Origin: an uncultured Bryobacteraceae bacterium
GTDB lineage: Bacteria > Acidobacteriota > Terriglobia > Bryobacterales > Bryobacteraceae
Length of the DNA stretch: 64,000 bases
NCBI GenBank assembly: GCA_937920635.1
Contig: CAKZUE010000007.1
Span: forward strand, 1-64,000
Direction of reading: 5' to 3'
Made by a program: the position numbers and the translations under genes. Below the pieces are notes generated by a model. The model saw only the letters and a list, made by a program, of their open reading frames with translations. It had not been told where the DNA came from and did not search any database. Below are positions 43,403 through 53,200 of this stretch, piece by piece (the first letter of the stretch is position 1; each line of letters opens with the position of its first letter).

Positions 43403-43489
43403 AGGAAGCAACGCCCGGTGCAGGGCGCTGTGTTGCCACTCTACCCGATCCGCTCCCTACAATGGAACTTTCACCGGTTGGAGGAGTCC

Positions 43490-44434
43490 ATGCGCATCTT
43501 GATTGCCGGAGCCGGCGGATTCATCGGATCGCATGTGTGCGACCGGCTGCTGGGCGAAGGCCATGAGGTCATCGGCGCCGACAACTTCCTGACAGGCTCG
43601 CCGCGCAATATTGCCCACCTGCAAGGCCACGCCCGCTTCTCGCTGATCCGCCATGACATCATCGAGCCGCTTGACGTGGCGGGACCTCTCGATGTCATTT
43701 TCAATCTGGCCTCTCCCGCCAGTCCCAAGGATTACCTGGCGCACCCCATCGAGACGCTCCGCACCGGCGCCGAGGGCAGCCGCAACCTTCTCGAACTGGC
43801 CTTGAGGAATGGGGCGCGCTATCTGCTGGCCTCGACCTCGGAGTGCTACGGCGATCCGCTGGAGCACCCGCAGAAAGAGACCTACTGGGGCCATGTGAAC
43901 CCGGTCGGGCCGCGCTCCTGTTACGACGAAAGCAAGCGGTATGCGGAAGCCCTGACCATGGCCTACCACCGCCGCCACGGGTTGCGCACGCACATCGCGC
44001 GCATCTTCAATACCTACGGGCCGCGCATGCAACACGACGACGGCCGCATCGTGCCGAACTTCATCCGCCAGGCTTTGCGCGGCGAACCCATGACCGTCTA
44101 TGGAGACGGCAGCCAGACCCGTTCCTTCTGCTATGTCGACGATCTGGTGGAAGGGCTGGTGCGGCTGAGCCGTTCGGAGGAGCCCTGGCCGGTCAATCTC
44201 GGCAACCCGGAAGAGATGACCGTGCTCGAATTCGCCCGCATGATCCGTGATTTGGCCGGCAGCCGGTCCGCGATTGTTTTCGAGCCGCTGCCGGAAGACG
44301 ATCCCCAGCGGCGCCGCCCGGACATCGGCAAGGCGCGCGCCGTGCTGGGCTGGAGCCCGCGGATCGGGGTTGAAGAAGGCTTGCGGCGCACGATGGAGTG
44401 GTTCCGCAAAGAACTGGAAACGCCGGGCGCGTGA
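43490..44434 (+). CDS. UDP-glucuronate decarboxylase (UDP-xylose synthase)-type SDR
   Basis: 314 residues. Extended SDR: NAD motif [14 protein letters not shown], catalytic Ser/Thr in [11 protein letters not shown], Tyr-Lys in [11 protein letters not shown], and [19 protein letters not shown] typical of the decarboxylase. It converts UDP-glucuronate to UDP-xylose for extracellular or surface polysaccharide. GGAGGAG precedes the ATG; the frame upstream is open but has no domain. Divergent from the HdrD-like gene and facing PilZ, with an intrinsic terminator hairpin at its 3' side. Confidence 0.93.
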   Translation: MRILIAGAGGFIGSHVCDRLLGEGHEVIGADNFLTGSPRNIAHLQGHARFSLIRHDIIEPLDVAGPLDVIFNLASPASPKDYLAHPIETLRTGAEGSRNLLELALRNGARYLLASTSECYGDPLEHPQKETYWGHVNPVGPRSCYDESKRYAEALTMAYHRRHGLRTHIARIFNTYGPRMQHDDGRIVPNFIRQALRGEPMTVYGDGSQTRSFCYVDDLVEGLVRLSRSEEPWPVNLGNPEEMTVLEFARMIRDLAGSRSAIVFEPLPEDDPQRRRPDIGKARAVLGWSPRIGVEEGLRRTMEWFRKELETPGA

Positions 44435-44454
44435 GCCGCTCCAGTGAGAGAAAA

Positions 44455-44479
44455 GAAGCGGGCCCGGCGGGCCCGCTTC
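44455..44479 (-). terminator. strong hairpin, intrinsic terminator of the PilZ gene
   Basis: A perfect 12-base-pair stem (GAAGCGGGCCCG and its complement) with a one-base gap. On the minus strand it is followed by TTTTCTCTC, a usable T-run, and it lies 32 bases after the PilZ stop. On the plus strand, after the decarboxylase gene, no T-run follows, so it would be weak there. Confidence 0.8.
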
Positions 44480-44511
44480 AGTGGGTGCAAGGAGAAGAGA
44501 GAGATTCGAAC

Positions 44512-44898
44512 TTACAGCGACAGGCCGTGCTTGCCCATCGTGCGGAACTCGTACTGCTGGATGGCGACCGCCGCCTGATTGCCATTGGAGCGCACCACGC
44601 GGCCGCGCGCGATCAGCTTCAGGCTGCACCGGTTGTCGAGTTGCGCCGGCCAACTGATGGCCATCTCGATGCGCTTGCCCGGCACCAGTGGCCGGTCGCA
44701 GCGGAACAGCACGCCGCCGCTGCTCATGTCGATGGTGGCGCCGACGCCCTGTTCATGCGCCAGGCGCTTGCCGCTCATGCGGTAAACAAGCTCGCACTGG
44801 AGCGGGAACCGGTCCGTGCGGCGGCGGTCCGCTCTCTGGACCTCATTCGGCGTGGTATCGAACTCGAAGGGCATCATGGCGTTTGTCTCTAATGGCAT
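44512..44898 (-). CDS. PilZ-domain protein
   Basis: 128 residues, a single PilZ domain. The c-di-GMP motifs are recognisable: R-x-x-x-R in RRRTDRFPL and D-x-S-x-x-G in IDMSSGGVLFR, with later GRVVRSNGNQAAVAIQ. PilZ proteins bind c-di-GMP to control motility, attachment or polysaccharide. The start is uncertain: ATG at MPLETNAMM or the Met pair seven residues later. Faces the UDP-xylose gene through a shared terminator; a 20-bp inverted repeat lies upstream. Confidence 0.85.
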   Translation of the reverse strand: MPLETNAMMPFEFDTTPNEVQRADRRRTDRFPLQCELVYRMSGKRLAHEQGVGATIDMSSGGVLFRCDRPLVPGKRIEMAISWPAQLDNRCSLKLIARGRVVRSNGNQAAVAIQQYEFRTMGKHGLSL

Positions 44899-44947
44899 GA
44901 TCGGGTCGACAGTAGGTGAGATCAATAGCGCGGAAGTCCCGAAATTG

Positions 44948-44967
44948 CGTAGTACGGCGGTACTACG
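44948..44967. promoter_or_regulatory. perfect inverted repeat between PilZ and trpE-G genes
   Basis: CGTAGTAC and its complement GTACTACG are separated by GGCG. It lies 50 bases before the PilZ start and 88 before the anthranilate synthase start. The shape (TAGTAC...GTACTA) is like operators of BlaI/MecI-type winged-helix repressors, which are abundant in acidobacteria, but no such gene is in the window and the identity is unproven. Confidence 0.45.
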
Positions 44968-45054
44968 GGTTCGGGCTGCCTCGCCCTGCGGCTCCCCGGA
45001 TCTGCCGGCGCACGCCCCCGCCGTCCCCGCGGATGCTACGCTTGATACTTCCGG

Positions 45055-47232
45055 ATGGCCATCCTTCGCTACACGACCCCGCACGGCGTGACAGTCACAC
45101 GCACGCGATCGCGGCGGCCCTTCCGCAAGGGACTCGACGACCTGATGCGGGAGCTGGACCGCCGCCGCGGCATCTATCTTTCGTCAGGCTACGAGTACCC
45201 GGAGCGCTATTCCCGGTGGGATGTGGCCAGCGTCAACCCGCCGCTGGAGATCTCCGGCGCGGGGCGCGTCATCGAATTCCGCCCGCTCAACCTGCGCGGA
45301 CAAATGCTGGCGGAAATGTTTTTTCACATCCTCCGGGACCACCCCCACTGGGAGTCCTTCGAGCTGGCGGCGGGCGCCCTGCGCGGCCGCCTGAAACCGC
45401 TGCCGGAGCTGTTCCCGGAAGAGGAGCGCTCCAAGCAGCCGTCGTTCTTCTCCATCCTGCGCGCGCTGGTGGAAGAGTTCCGCCACCCTCGCGACGGGCG
45501 CCTGGCGCTGATTGGCGCCTTCGGCTACGACCTGCTGTTCCAGTTCGATCCCATCCGCTTCCGGCTGCCGCGGCCAGCCGAGCAGAAGGACCTCCGGCTG
45601 TTCCTCTGCGACGACATCAGCTTCATGGACCGCAAGAAGGAGATCATCGAGCGGTTCGAGTATGACTTCGACTACGAAAGCCTGTCCACGCTGGGCCTGC
45701 CCCGCGCCGGCGAAGACATCCCGCCGGCGGTGAAATCGGGCCCGCCGGAAATCACCAGCGACCACGAGCCCGAAGAGTACATGGCCAAGGTGGAGCGCGT
45801 GCGCGAGGGCATGAAGCGCGGCGACTACTACGAGGTGGTTCTGCGGCAAACGTTCTCGGCGGGCTTCGAAGGCAGCGTCTCCGAGCTGTTCCGGCGCATT
45901 CAGAAGGGCAGCCCCAGCCCGTACGAGTTCCTGCTCCAGTTCGGCGACGAGCAACTGGCTGGCGCCTCGCCGGAAATGTTCGTCCGCGTGGAAGGGCGCC
46001 GCGTGGAGACGTGCCCCATCTCCGGCACGGCGCGCCGCACGGGCGACCCGCTGCGCGACCATGACCTGATCCGCGAGCTGCTCAACTCGCCCAAGGAGGA
46101 GAGCGAGCTGACGATGTGCACGGACGTGGACCGCAACGACAAGTCGCGCGTCTGCAAGCCGGGGTCGGTGCGGGTGATCGGCCGGCGCCTCATCGAGCGC
46201 TATGTGGGACTCTTCCATACGGTGGATCACGTCGAGGGGCAGCTCGACGAGGGCTACGACTCCCTCGATGCGTTCCTGTCCCATATGTGGGCGGTCACCG
46301 TGATCGGCGCTCCGAAAAAGGCCGCCGCGCAGGCGATCGAGGATCTGGAAAAGGACGCGCGCGGCTGGTACGGTGGCGCCGTCGGCCTGCTGTCGCTCAA
46401 CGGCAACATCAACACCGGCATCCTGATCCGCACCGTCCATCTCCGCGGCGGACTGGCGCGTTACGGAGCGGGCGCCACCATCCTGTACGACTCCGATCCG
46501 GCGGCCGAGGAGCGCGAGACGCGGCTCAAGGCCACCGGCTTTTTCCGCTCGCTCGAGCCGCGGTCCGAGGACCGCAGGCACGCGCGGCGTCGGCAGCCGG
46601 GCCGCGGCCTGCGCCTGCTGCTGGTGGACAACGACGACTGCTTCATCCAGACGCTGGCCAACTACGTGCGGCAGACCGGCGCTGAGGTGACCACCTACCG
46701 GGCCGGCTTTCCGCTGGAGCTGCTCGATGAGGTGAAGCCCGACATCGTGCTGATCTCGCCCGGGCCGGGGCGGCCCTCCGATTTTGGCGTCCCTCAGGTG
46801 GTGCGCGCCAGCGCCGGGCGCGGCCTGCCGGTGTTCGGCGTCTGCCTGGGCTTGCAGGGCGTGGTGGAGGCGTTCGGCGGCGAGCTCGGCGTGCTGCCCT
46901 ATCCGATGCACGGGAAACCCTCGCGGGTGCGCCACGACGGCCGCGGCGTCTTCCGCGGGCTTCCCCAGGATCTGAAGGTCGGCCGTTATCACTCGCTGTT
47001 CGCGATCCGGGAGAAACTGCCGGCGGAACTGGAGATCACGGCGGAGAGCGACGACGGCGTCATTATGGGCGTGCGGCACCGCTGGCTGCCGGTCGAGGCC
47101 GTGCAGTTCCATCCGGAGAGCCTGTTGTCGCAGGACGGCGATCACGGCCTGATGATGATTGAGAACATGGTGCGCGAGTTCGGCCGGAAGCCCGCCGCCG
47201 GGGCCGGCACGTCCGGCTATGGCCGCGCCTGA
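45055..47232 (+). CDS. trpE(G): anthranilate synthase, fused TrpE and TrpG
   Basis: 725 residues, one polypeptide: a TrpE-type chorismate-binding domain (about 1-510) and a class I glutamine amidotransferase domain (about 520-725). TrpE part: SPEMFVRVEGRRVETCPISG, DVDRNDKSRVC, AVTVIGAPKKAA and GGAVGLL. The amidotransferase has nucleophile Cys in FGVCLGLQGVVEAFGG and His-Glu in FHPESLLSQDG. It makes anthranilate from chorismate and glutamine for tryptophan. A fused TrpE-G also occurs in rhizobia. No other trp gene is in this window, so regulation may be local; no attenuator was found. Confidence 0.94.
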   Translation: MAILRYTTPHGVTVTRTRSRRPFRKGLDDLMRELDRRRGIYLSSGYEYPERYSRWDVASVNPPLEISGAGRVIEFRPLNLRGQMLAEMFFHILRDHPHWESFELAAGALRGRLKPLPELFPEEERSKQPSFFSILRALVEEFRHPRDGRLALIGAFGYDLLFQFDPIRFRLPRPAEQKDLRLFLCDDISFMDRKKEIIERFEYDFDYESLSTLGLPRAGEDIPPAVKSGPPEITSDHEPEEYMAKVERVREGMKRGDYYEVVLRQTFSAGFEGSVSELFRRIQKGSPSPYEFLLQFGDEQLAGASPEMFVRVEGRRVETCPISGTARRTGDPLRDHDLIRELLNSPKEESELTMCTDVDRNDKSRVCKPGSVRVIGRRLIERYVGLFHTVDHVEGQLDEGYDSLDAFLSHMWAVTVIGAPKKAAAQAIEDLEKDARGWYGGAVGLLSLNGNINTGILIRTVHLRGGLARYGAGATILYDSDPAAEERETRLKATGFFRSLEPRSEDRRHARRRQPGRGLRLLLVDNDDCFIQTLANYVRQTGAEVTTYRAGFPLELLDEVKPDIVLISPGPGRPSDFGVPQVVRASAGRGLPVFGVCLGLQGVVEAFGGELGVLPYPMHGKPSRVRHDGRGVFRGLPQDLKVGRYHSLFAIREKLPAELEITAESDDGVIMGVRHRWLPVEAVQFHPESLLSQDGDHGLMMIENMVREFGRKPAAGAGTSGYGRA

Positions 47233-47341
47233 GAGGGAATTGGGGCAAGTCACGGCCGCTTCTTGGGCAACTTGCTTCCGGTACTGGTACGGCACGGCCG
47301 TTGTGCGGCCGGGCCTCGTCAGGCAGACTGGAATCAGACGC

Positions 47342-47458
47342 ATGACACTTTCCGACGCCATTTACGTCCTGTTCCTGCTGATCTGCGCCTGGCTGGCCCT
47401 GGCCTGGGACTCGGAGGGCGGCGGCGGAAAGCGGGCGCGCCTGCCGCTGCGTTTCTGA
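47342..47458 (+). CDS. small single-pass membrane protein upstream of hpnE
   Basis: 38 residues, MTLSDAIYVLFLLICAW with one hydrophobic helix (residues 7-21), then an acidic/Gly stretch and a basic end (GKRARLPLRF). The TGA is followed immediately by the hpnE ATG with no spacer, so translation would be coupled. It is too short for ordinary gene callers. Support is the hydrophobic profile and the abutting position; homology is not established. Confidence 0.45.
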   Translation: MTLSDAIYVLFLLICAWLALAWDSEGGGGKRARLPLRF

Positions 47459-48778
47459 ATGCGCACGGTGGCCATCGCCGGCGGAGGCGTGGCCGGCATC
47501 GCCGCTGCGGCGGCCCTGGCCCAGACGGGCTGCCGTGTGATTCTGCTCGAATCCCGCCCTTACTCCGGCGGCCGCGCCGCCTCTTATGCGCTGCCCGGCG
47601 GGGATGGAGAAATCATTGATAATTGCCAGCATATTCTGCTGAAATGCTGCGTAAATCTGCTGGATCTTTACCGCCGTCTGGGCGTCGATTCTCAAGTCGA
47701 TTTCCATCGGGAATTTCATTATCTCGAACCGGGCGGCCGCCGCTCCGTCTTCCGTGCCGGCCTTCTGCCCGCTCCCGCCCACTTCGCGGGCAGCTTCGCC
47801 GCGCTGCATTTTCTTTCCGCCGCTGAGAAGCTCCAGGCCGCGCAGGCGCTGCTGGCGTTGCGCCGCGAGCACGGCCGGCGCGCGGATCTGGACTCGATCA
47901 CCATGCGGCAGTGGCTGGAAGAGAAGCGCCAAAGCCCGCGCGCCATCGCCCGCTTCTGGGCGCCCGTGCTCGTCAGCGCCGTCAACGAAGACCTGGACCG
48001 CATGGCCGCCACGCACGGCTTCCAGGTTTTTCATCTTGCCTTTCTGTCCTCGAAGGACGCTTATCAGATGGGCGTGCCGCGCCTGCCGCTGGGCGAAATG
48101 CATTCGGCGCATCGGCTCGCGGCGCGCACAGGCGCCGAAGTGCTGCTGCGGCGCAAAGTGACGGGCGTGCGCACGGAGGGCAGCCGCGTGCGGGCCTTTG
48201 AAACGGAACAAGGCGATGTGGAAGCCGACGCTTTCATCTCCGCTCTGCCGTTTGAGCCGCTGCGGCGCCTGCTGCCGGATCTGCTCGACGACTGGTCCGC
48301 CTTCGATTACTCCCCCATCGCAGGCATCCACCTCTGGTTCGACCGCCCGGTGACGGAACTGCCGCACGCGGTGCTGCTCGACTCGCCCTTCCAGTGGTTT
48401 TTCAACAAGCAGCAAGGCCGCTACCTCCAGCTTGTCGTCAGCGCCTCGCGGTTCCTGGAAACCTGGCCGCGCCAGCAGGCCGCCGCCCGGGCGGTGGAAG
48501 ACCTGAGCCGGTACCTGCCGGAGGTGCGCCGGGCGAAGCTCGAACGCTTCCATGTGGTCAAAGAAGTCCGCGCCACCTTCTCCGCGCGCCCGGGACTCTC
48601 GGCCCTGAGGCCCCACCCGGAGACGCGGTTCGAAAACCTCTTCCTGGCCGGCGACTGGACGCAGACCGGCTGGCCGTCCACCATGGAGGGGGCCGCCCGC
48701 AGCGGCTACCGCGCCGCGGAGGCCGTCTGCCGGCTGTTTGGCGATCCCCGACCGTTGCTGCTGCCTGACATTGCCTGA
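47459..48778 (+). CDS. hpnE: hydroxysqualene dehydroxylase
   Basis: 439 residues. FAD-dependent amine-oxidase-like fold: dinucleotide motif AIAGGGVAGIAAAAAL and ESRPYSGGRAASY at the N-terminus, the HpnE-typical NCQHILLKCC near residue 55, and the C-terminal FAD-binding LFLAGDWTQTGWPSTMEGA. HpnE converts hydroxysqualene to squalene, the last of three steps (HpnD, HpnC, HpnE) to hopanoid precursors. HpnC and HpnD are not here. The 3' end overlaps the convergent exported protein by 73 bases. Confidence 0.9.
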   Translation: MRTVAIAGGGVAGIAAAAALAQTGCRVILLESRPYSGGRAASYALPGGDGEIIDNCQHILLKCCVNLLDLYRRLGVDSQVDFHREFHYLEPGGRRSVFRAGLLPAPAHFAGSFAALHFLSAAEKLQAAQALLALRREHGRRADLDSITMRQWLEEKRQSPRAIARFWAPVLVSAVNEDLDRMAATHGFQVFHLAFLSSKDAYQMGVPRLPLGEMHSAHRLAARTGAEVLLRRKVTGVRTEGSRVRAFETEQGDVEADAFISALPFEPLRRLLPDLLDDWSAFDYSPIAGIHLWFDRPVTELPHAVLLDSPFQWFFNKQQGRYLQLVVSASRFLETWPRQQAAARAVEDLSRYLPEVRRAKLERFHVVKEVRATFSARPGLSALRPHPETRFENLFLAGDWTQTGWPSTMEGAARSGYRAAEAVCRLFGDPRPLLLPDIA

Positions 48779-49653
48779 TGCTGCGGCGGAGAGGGGAGGG
48801 AACAGGAGCCCCCGTCGGGGCAGAACCAGTCGCGCAGGAGGCGCGCCGCTCCGGGCTTGCCCGGACCGATGTAGCGCTCGCGCCTTTCCCGGTACTCCAG
48901 AAGCGCCGCTTCCACCGACTGGCGCAGGCGGACATCCTCCGGCGTCTCGGCCGCGTTCTCCGCAACCGCGTAGACAACCCCCCGCTCCGCCCTGGCGAAC
49001 GTGGGCAGCGACACGAACCGCCGTTTCACGAACTCTCCCGTTCTCTGCTGATGCTCGCCCGCACGGACGAAAAAGTTCACGGCTGCGGGCGGAAATCCAA
49101 AGATCCGGCCATAGCCCCGCCACCGCTGCAGTTCATCGGCGTGTTCGACCGCCATGAGAACTTCCACCGGATGGGAGTGGGGACTGACACCGAGACTGGC
49201 GAACTCCGCCTCGTGCGCGCGCACCAGGCGCCGGAGCGGTTCGACGGCGATCACGATGCCCTCGTAGTGCCGCTCCCGTCTGCCCGTTTTGGGATGGCCG
49301 TAGATCTTGCGGAAGTGATGGACCGTCGCCAGCACGGAGTCCGCGCAACGGAATCTCTCCAGCAGCCGGCGCGCGCGGTCGACGGGGTCGAGCGCCGGGG
49401 CGTCGGCATCCAGCACAAACCGGACGAACCCGCTGCTGGCAGGCTTGACGCCTCCGGCGACCGTATACAGCGCTTCCGAGTCCAGGATCTTCGTGAACAG
49501 TTCCTCCGCCTGCGCCTGTTCGTCCGGCGGCAGGTCCTCCACCGGAAAACAGGAGGCGGCGGCGGGCGTCCGGTCAGCCGTCCCAGCGGCGTTCTGCTGC
49601 CCCGCAGAGGGGAAGGGCGCCGCCAGCAGGACCAGGAGAAGAATGGCCGGCAT
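48706..49653 (-). CDS. exported protein of unknown function
   Basis: 315 residues with signal peptide AILLLVLLAAPFPSAG. No family was recognised. Conserved-looking stretches: DSEALYTVAGGVKPASSGF, HHFRKIYGHPKTG, and HSHPVEVLMAVEHADE, the last two with His clusters that could bind metal. The start ATG overlaps the stop of the upstream WG-repeat gene by one base (TGATG), so both exported proteins are made together. The first 80 residues of the long open frame before this ATG are antisense to that neighbour and not real. Confidence 0.65.
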   Translation of the reverse strand: MPAILLLVLLAAPFPSAGQQNAAGTADRTPAAASCFPVEDLPPDEQAQAEELFTKILDSEALYTVAGGVKPASSGFVRFVLDADAPALDPVDRARRLLERFRCADSVLATVHHFRKIYGHPKTGRRERHYEGIVIAVEPLRRLVRAHEAEFASLGVSPHSHPVEVLMAVEHADELQRWRGYGRIFGFPPAAVNFFVRAGEHQQRTGEFVKRRFVSLPTFARAERGVVYAVAENAAETPEDVRLRQSVEAALLEYRERRERYIGPGKPGAARLLRDWFCPDGGSCSLPSPPQHQAMSGSSNGRGSPNSRQTASAAR

Positions 49654-50204
49654 CAGTCGAGCACCCGGATGACCCGCCCGTCGGCGGCGATCCAGACGTG
49701 CTTCCCGCGATGGTGCACCTGGGTGGCGCCGCCCGAAAACGGAGCGGCTTTTTCGTACTGGTGGGGAATGATCAGCTTCCCGGTCTTGTCGATGTAACCA
49801 TAGAGGCCGTTCCTTTTCACCGCGGCCAATCCCTCGCTGAACCGCTCCGCCGCCTCGAACCTCGGTTCGACGACAACTTTTCCTGCCGTGTCGATGTAGC
49901 CCCACAGTTTGCCGGAGCGGAACGGAGCCATCCCTTCGTCGAAGCGCCAGGCGAAATCAAACTGCGGAGGAATCACAATTTTGCCGGTTGTGTCAATGAA
50001 GCCGTACTTCCCGTCCACTGCGACAGCGGCGTATCCGTTGTGAAAGCCCGATGTGTTATCGAAGTGCGGCGGAATGACCACCTCGTTTTTCAGGTTGATG
50101 TAGCCGTACTTTTTGTTGTCTCCCAGGAAAAACAGCAATGTTTCCTGGCCGTAGGCGCACGCGCCAGCCAACCAAAGAGCCATTGCCATTGTGCGGCGGA
50201 TCAT
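49653..50204 (-). CDS. exported WG-repeat protein
   Basis: 183 residues with a signal peptide ending near AGACAYG. Four WG-type repeats of about 33 residues, each with Y/W-G-[YF]-I-[DN] ... K-x-V-I-P-P-x-F ([KYGYINLKNEVVIPPHFDN], [KYGFIDTTGKIVIPPQFDF], [LWGYIDTAGKVVVEPRFEA], [LYGYIDKTGKLIIPHQYEK]). Such repeats form beta-structures in surface or exported proteins and are thought to bind other proteins or ligands. Translationally coupled to the next exported protein; divergent-facing to the Oar-like receptor on the same strand 40 bases upstream. Confidence 0.85.
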   Translation of the reverse strand: MIRRTMAMALWLAGACAYGQETLLFFLGDNKKYGYINLKNEVVIPPHFDNTSGFHNGYAAVAVDGKYGFIDTTGKIVIPPQFDFAWRFDEGMAPFRSGKLWGYIDTAGKVVVEPRFEAAERFSEGLAAVKRNGLYGYIDKTGKLIIPHQYEKAAPFSGGATQVHHRGKHVWIAADGRVIRVLD

Positions 50205-50244
50205 CGAAACGTCCTCCTCTTTCTTGTTTTCTACCGAGCGGGGT

Positions 50245-53200
50245 TCAGAACTGTATCCGCAGGCTGAGCTGAATGCTGCGGGGGCCGCCCACCTGGTACA
50301 GCGGACTCAATCCTCCGGAAGTGCCGCCTGCGCCCAGGCTGCGTCCCAGCATCTGCGTCGGCTGGCCGAAGAAGGGATCCGGGAACGGATTCAGGGCGCG
50401 GTTCGGCAGGCCGAAGTTGGGGAAATTGGCGATGTTGAATGCCTCGGCTTTGAACTGGAGCTCGGAGCTTTCCGTCATGTGGAAGGCCCGTCGCACGGCC
50501 AAATCCCACTGCTGCACGCCGAAGCCGCGCAGCGAGTTCCGTCCCAGCGTGCCGAGCCGCCCGCTCTCCGGGGGGATGCGGAACGCCGCGGGATTCAGCT
50601 TCCGCCCGCGGGGCGCTGCGGGGTCGTCGATCCAGTTCGGTCCGCCGAGATAGTCGACCCTCCGGTTGGAGCCGAAGTTGAGCGGATCGACGACCTGCGT
50701 CGTCACATGGAAGGGAAAGCCGGTGCGGGCGCGGACGATGCCCTGCAGGCTCCAACCTCCGGCCAGCGGGCGCAGCGCCCGGCTGGAGGGCGAGGGCAGC
50801 TTCCAGGTGAAGCCGGTGGTGAAGGTGTGGCGCACGTCGAAATCCGCGGCGGCGAACTCGCGGTCCAGGTCGAGGTTGAAGGATCCGATGCCGAGCACGG
50901 GCAAACCGTAGGTGCTCTCGTCCGACATGTTGTCGATCGCCTTCGACCAGGTGTAGCTGGCGAGGAGGTCCAGTCCGCCGGAGGTGCGCCGCTGCCATTG
51001 CGCCTGCAACGAGTGGTAGCGCTGGCTGGCTTCATTGCGGGTGATGTACACCGTGCTGGTGGGCGCGAAGAGGTTGGGGTTGATCACCGGATTGACGGGC
51101 TGGCCGAAGGCGGATAGGTTGCGCAGCAGTTCGGTGCGCAACAGGCGCTCGCCGCGCGAGCCCACATAGGCGAGCGAGGCGATCTGGTTGCCGCCAAACG
51201 CCTTCTCCAGGGTGACGTTCCACTGCACCGTGTACGGCAGGCGGATGTGAGGATCCATGACGCGGAAGGTGGCTGCATAGGGCGGGTTCTGGTTGAAAGG
51301 GGCAGGCTGGATTTTTTCCAGCGGCACGGGCCAGGCTTCGCCGGGGAGGTTGCGGATCGAGTTGTAGGGGTAACTGGTGTAGCCCTGCAACGCGGGCCCG
51401 TTGCCCAGGTCGTAAAAGACGCCGCCGCCGGCGCGAAGCACGAGGCCGGCGCGGTCGTCCAGTTGCACCGCCAGTCCGGCGCGCGGGGCGAAGTTGAGCC
51501 ACTGGGTCTCGTACAGGCGCGTGTTCGGCGGCGCCAGTTGCGCCGTCAGGGGATCGCGGACCTGGTCGAGACGGTAGGGCAGCAGCTTGCCGGCGGGAGA
51601 CGGGTTCAGCTCGTAGCGCATGCCATAGTTCAGCGTCAGGCGCGGCCGGACTCGCCAGGTGTCCTGGAGGAAGCCGGAAAAATTGTGAATGCGGAATCCC
51701 GTCACCGGGGCCAGCGCCTGGATGGAGACGTTCACGCGGCCCGTTTCCAGAAGGTCCGTCACTCCATTGGAGCCCTGGCGGGTGGTGAACGCATGGGTGA
51801 CGCCGATGGAACGGGCCTTGACGGCGGGCGCCAGACGGCGGTAGTCGAGGCCGAATTTGATCTGGTGCCCGGCACGGTAGTAGCTCAGGGTCTCGACGAT
51901 GTTCCACTGGCGCTGGTCGTTGCCCAGCGTGCGCCCCTGGCTGAGGCTGAGGGTGTTAGGGGATGGCAGCAGGTTCAGGGTCACGGACGAGGTCTGCCGC
52001 GGCACGCCCGGACCGAACAGAAGCGAGTCCGGCGGCAGTTTCGCGCCATCGATCTCCCGGCCTACAAAATTGAACCGCCCGTCGCTGCCGCTCCAGTTCA
52101 CCCGGAGGTCCGAAGCCAGGGCTGCCGTCGCCGTCCAGGTGAGGCCGGCGGTCACCGTGGCGAGATTCAGCTCGTTCTGGTTGTTCTGGTTGGCGAACAC
52201 CCACGATTTGGTTTCCGATGGCGCCGTGTTCCAGCGGGCGAAGGAATGGAGCCTGCTGGAGAAGCGGTGATCGACGCGGATGCTGATGCCCGCCGAGGAG
52301 CTGGGATTGGAGGATCCGGCGATATAGCGGCCGAGGTTCGGATCCTGACGGTCGGTGGGCAGCAGGGGCGCGTTCGGCAGAGGGAAGGCTTCGAAAACCG
52401 CCTTCACCGCTCCCTGGGCTTTCTGCCGGGCGGCTTCGGAAGGAACCAGGTAATTTCGCAGAGCAGCCTGCGGCTGCCGCAGGTTCAATCCCTCGTATGA
52501 GAAGAAAAAGAAAGTCCTGTCTTTCCCTGAATACAGCTTGGGTATCGTCAACGGACCGCCAAAAACGCCGCCGTAATTGTTCTGGCGGACGGGCTGCCTG
52601 GCGATATTGTTCCGATTGGCGAACCAGTCGTTGGCATCCAGCTTTTCATTGCGGAAGTAATTATAAAGAGAGCCGGAATACCGGTTGGTTCCGCTGCGCG
52701 TGACCAGCATGATCTGCCCGCCCGGGGTCCGGCCGTATTCGGCGGAATAGCTCGACGTGGTGACCCGGAATTCCTGGAGCGCATCGATGGAGACCAGTCC
52801 GCTCGAGGTGCCCAGGATCGTCAGCGCCGGCAGCGTGCCCGCCGCCTGCTGGGTGAAGGTGGCCGAGGCGCTGGCAGCCACGTTGGCGCTGACGCCGTCC
52901 ACCATGAAATAGTTGGCGTTGGTGCGCTGTCCGTTCACCGCAAACTGGCCCGGATTGCTGATGCTGGCCGGAGCCAGCACCACGCCGGGAGTGAGTTCAA
53001 GCAGGGTCTGGAAGCTTCTTCCGTTCAGCGGCAGGCTCTGCACCAGTTCGCGGGTGAACAGGGTCGAGACAGCCGCGTTTTCGCGGTTCACCATCAACGC
53101 GGTGTCGCGGACCTCCACGGCTGCGCTCTGCTCAGCCAGCGGCAGTTCGAAATCGGCCAGCAGGCGGTCGCCCACTGTCACCGTGATCATCCGCTCCAAG

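Noticed and set aside
44435-44511. Terminator for the UDP-xylose synthase gene on the plus strand
   Set aside because: The hairpin is strong, but the following plus-strand sequence lacks a T-run; assigned to the PilZ gene instead.
45184-47361. 725-codon minus-strand open frame opposite trpE-G
   Set aside because: It is the antisense of a complete, motif-rich anthranilate synthase; the translation is His/Arg/Ala-rich with no domain. High GC keeps antisense frames open.
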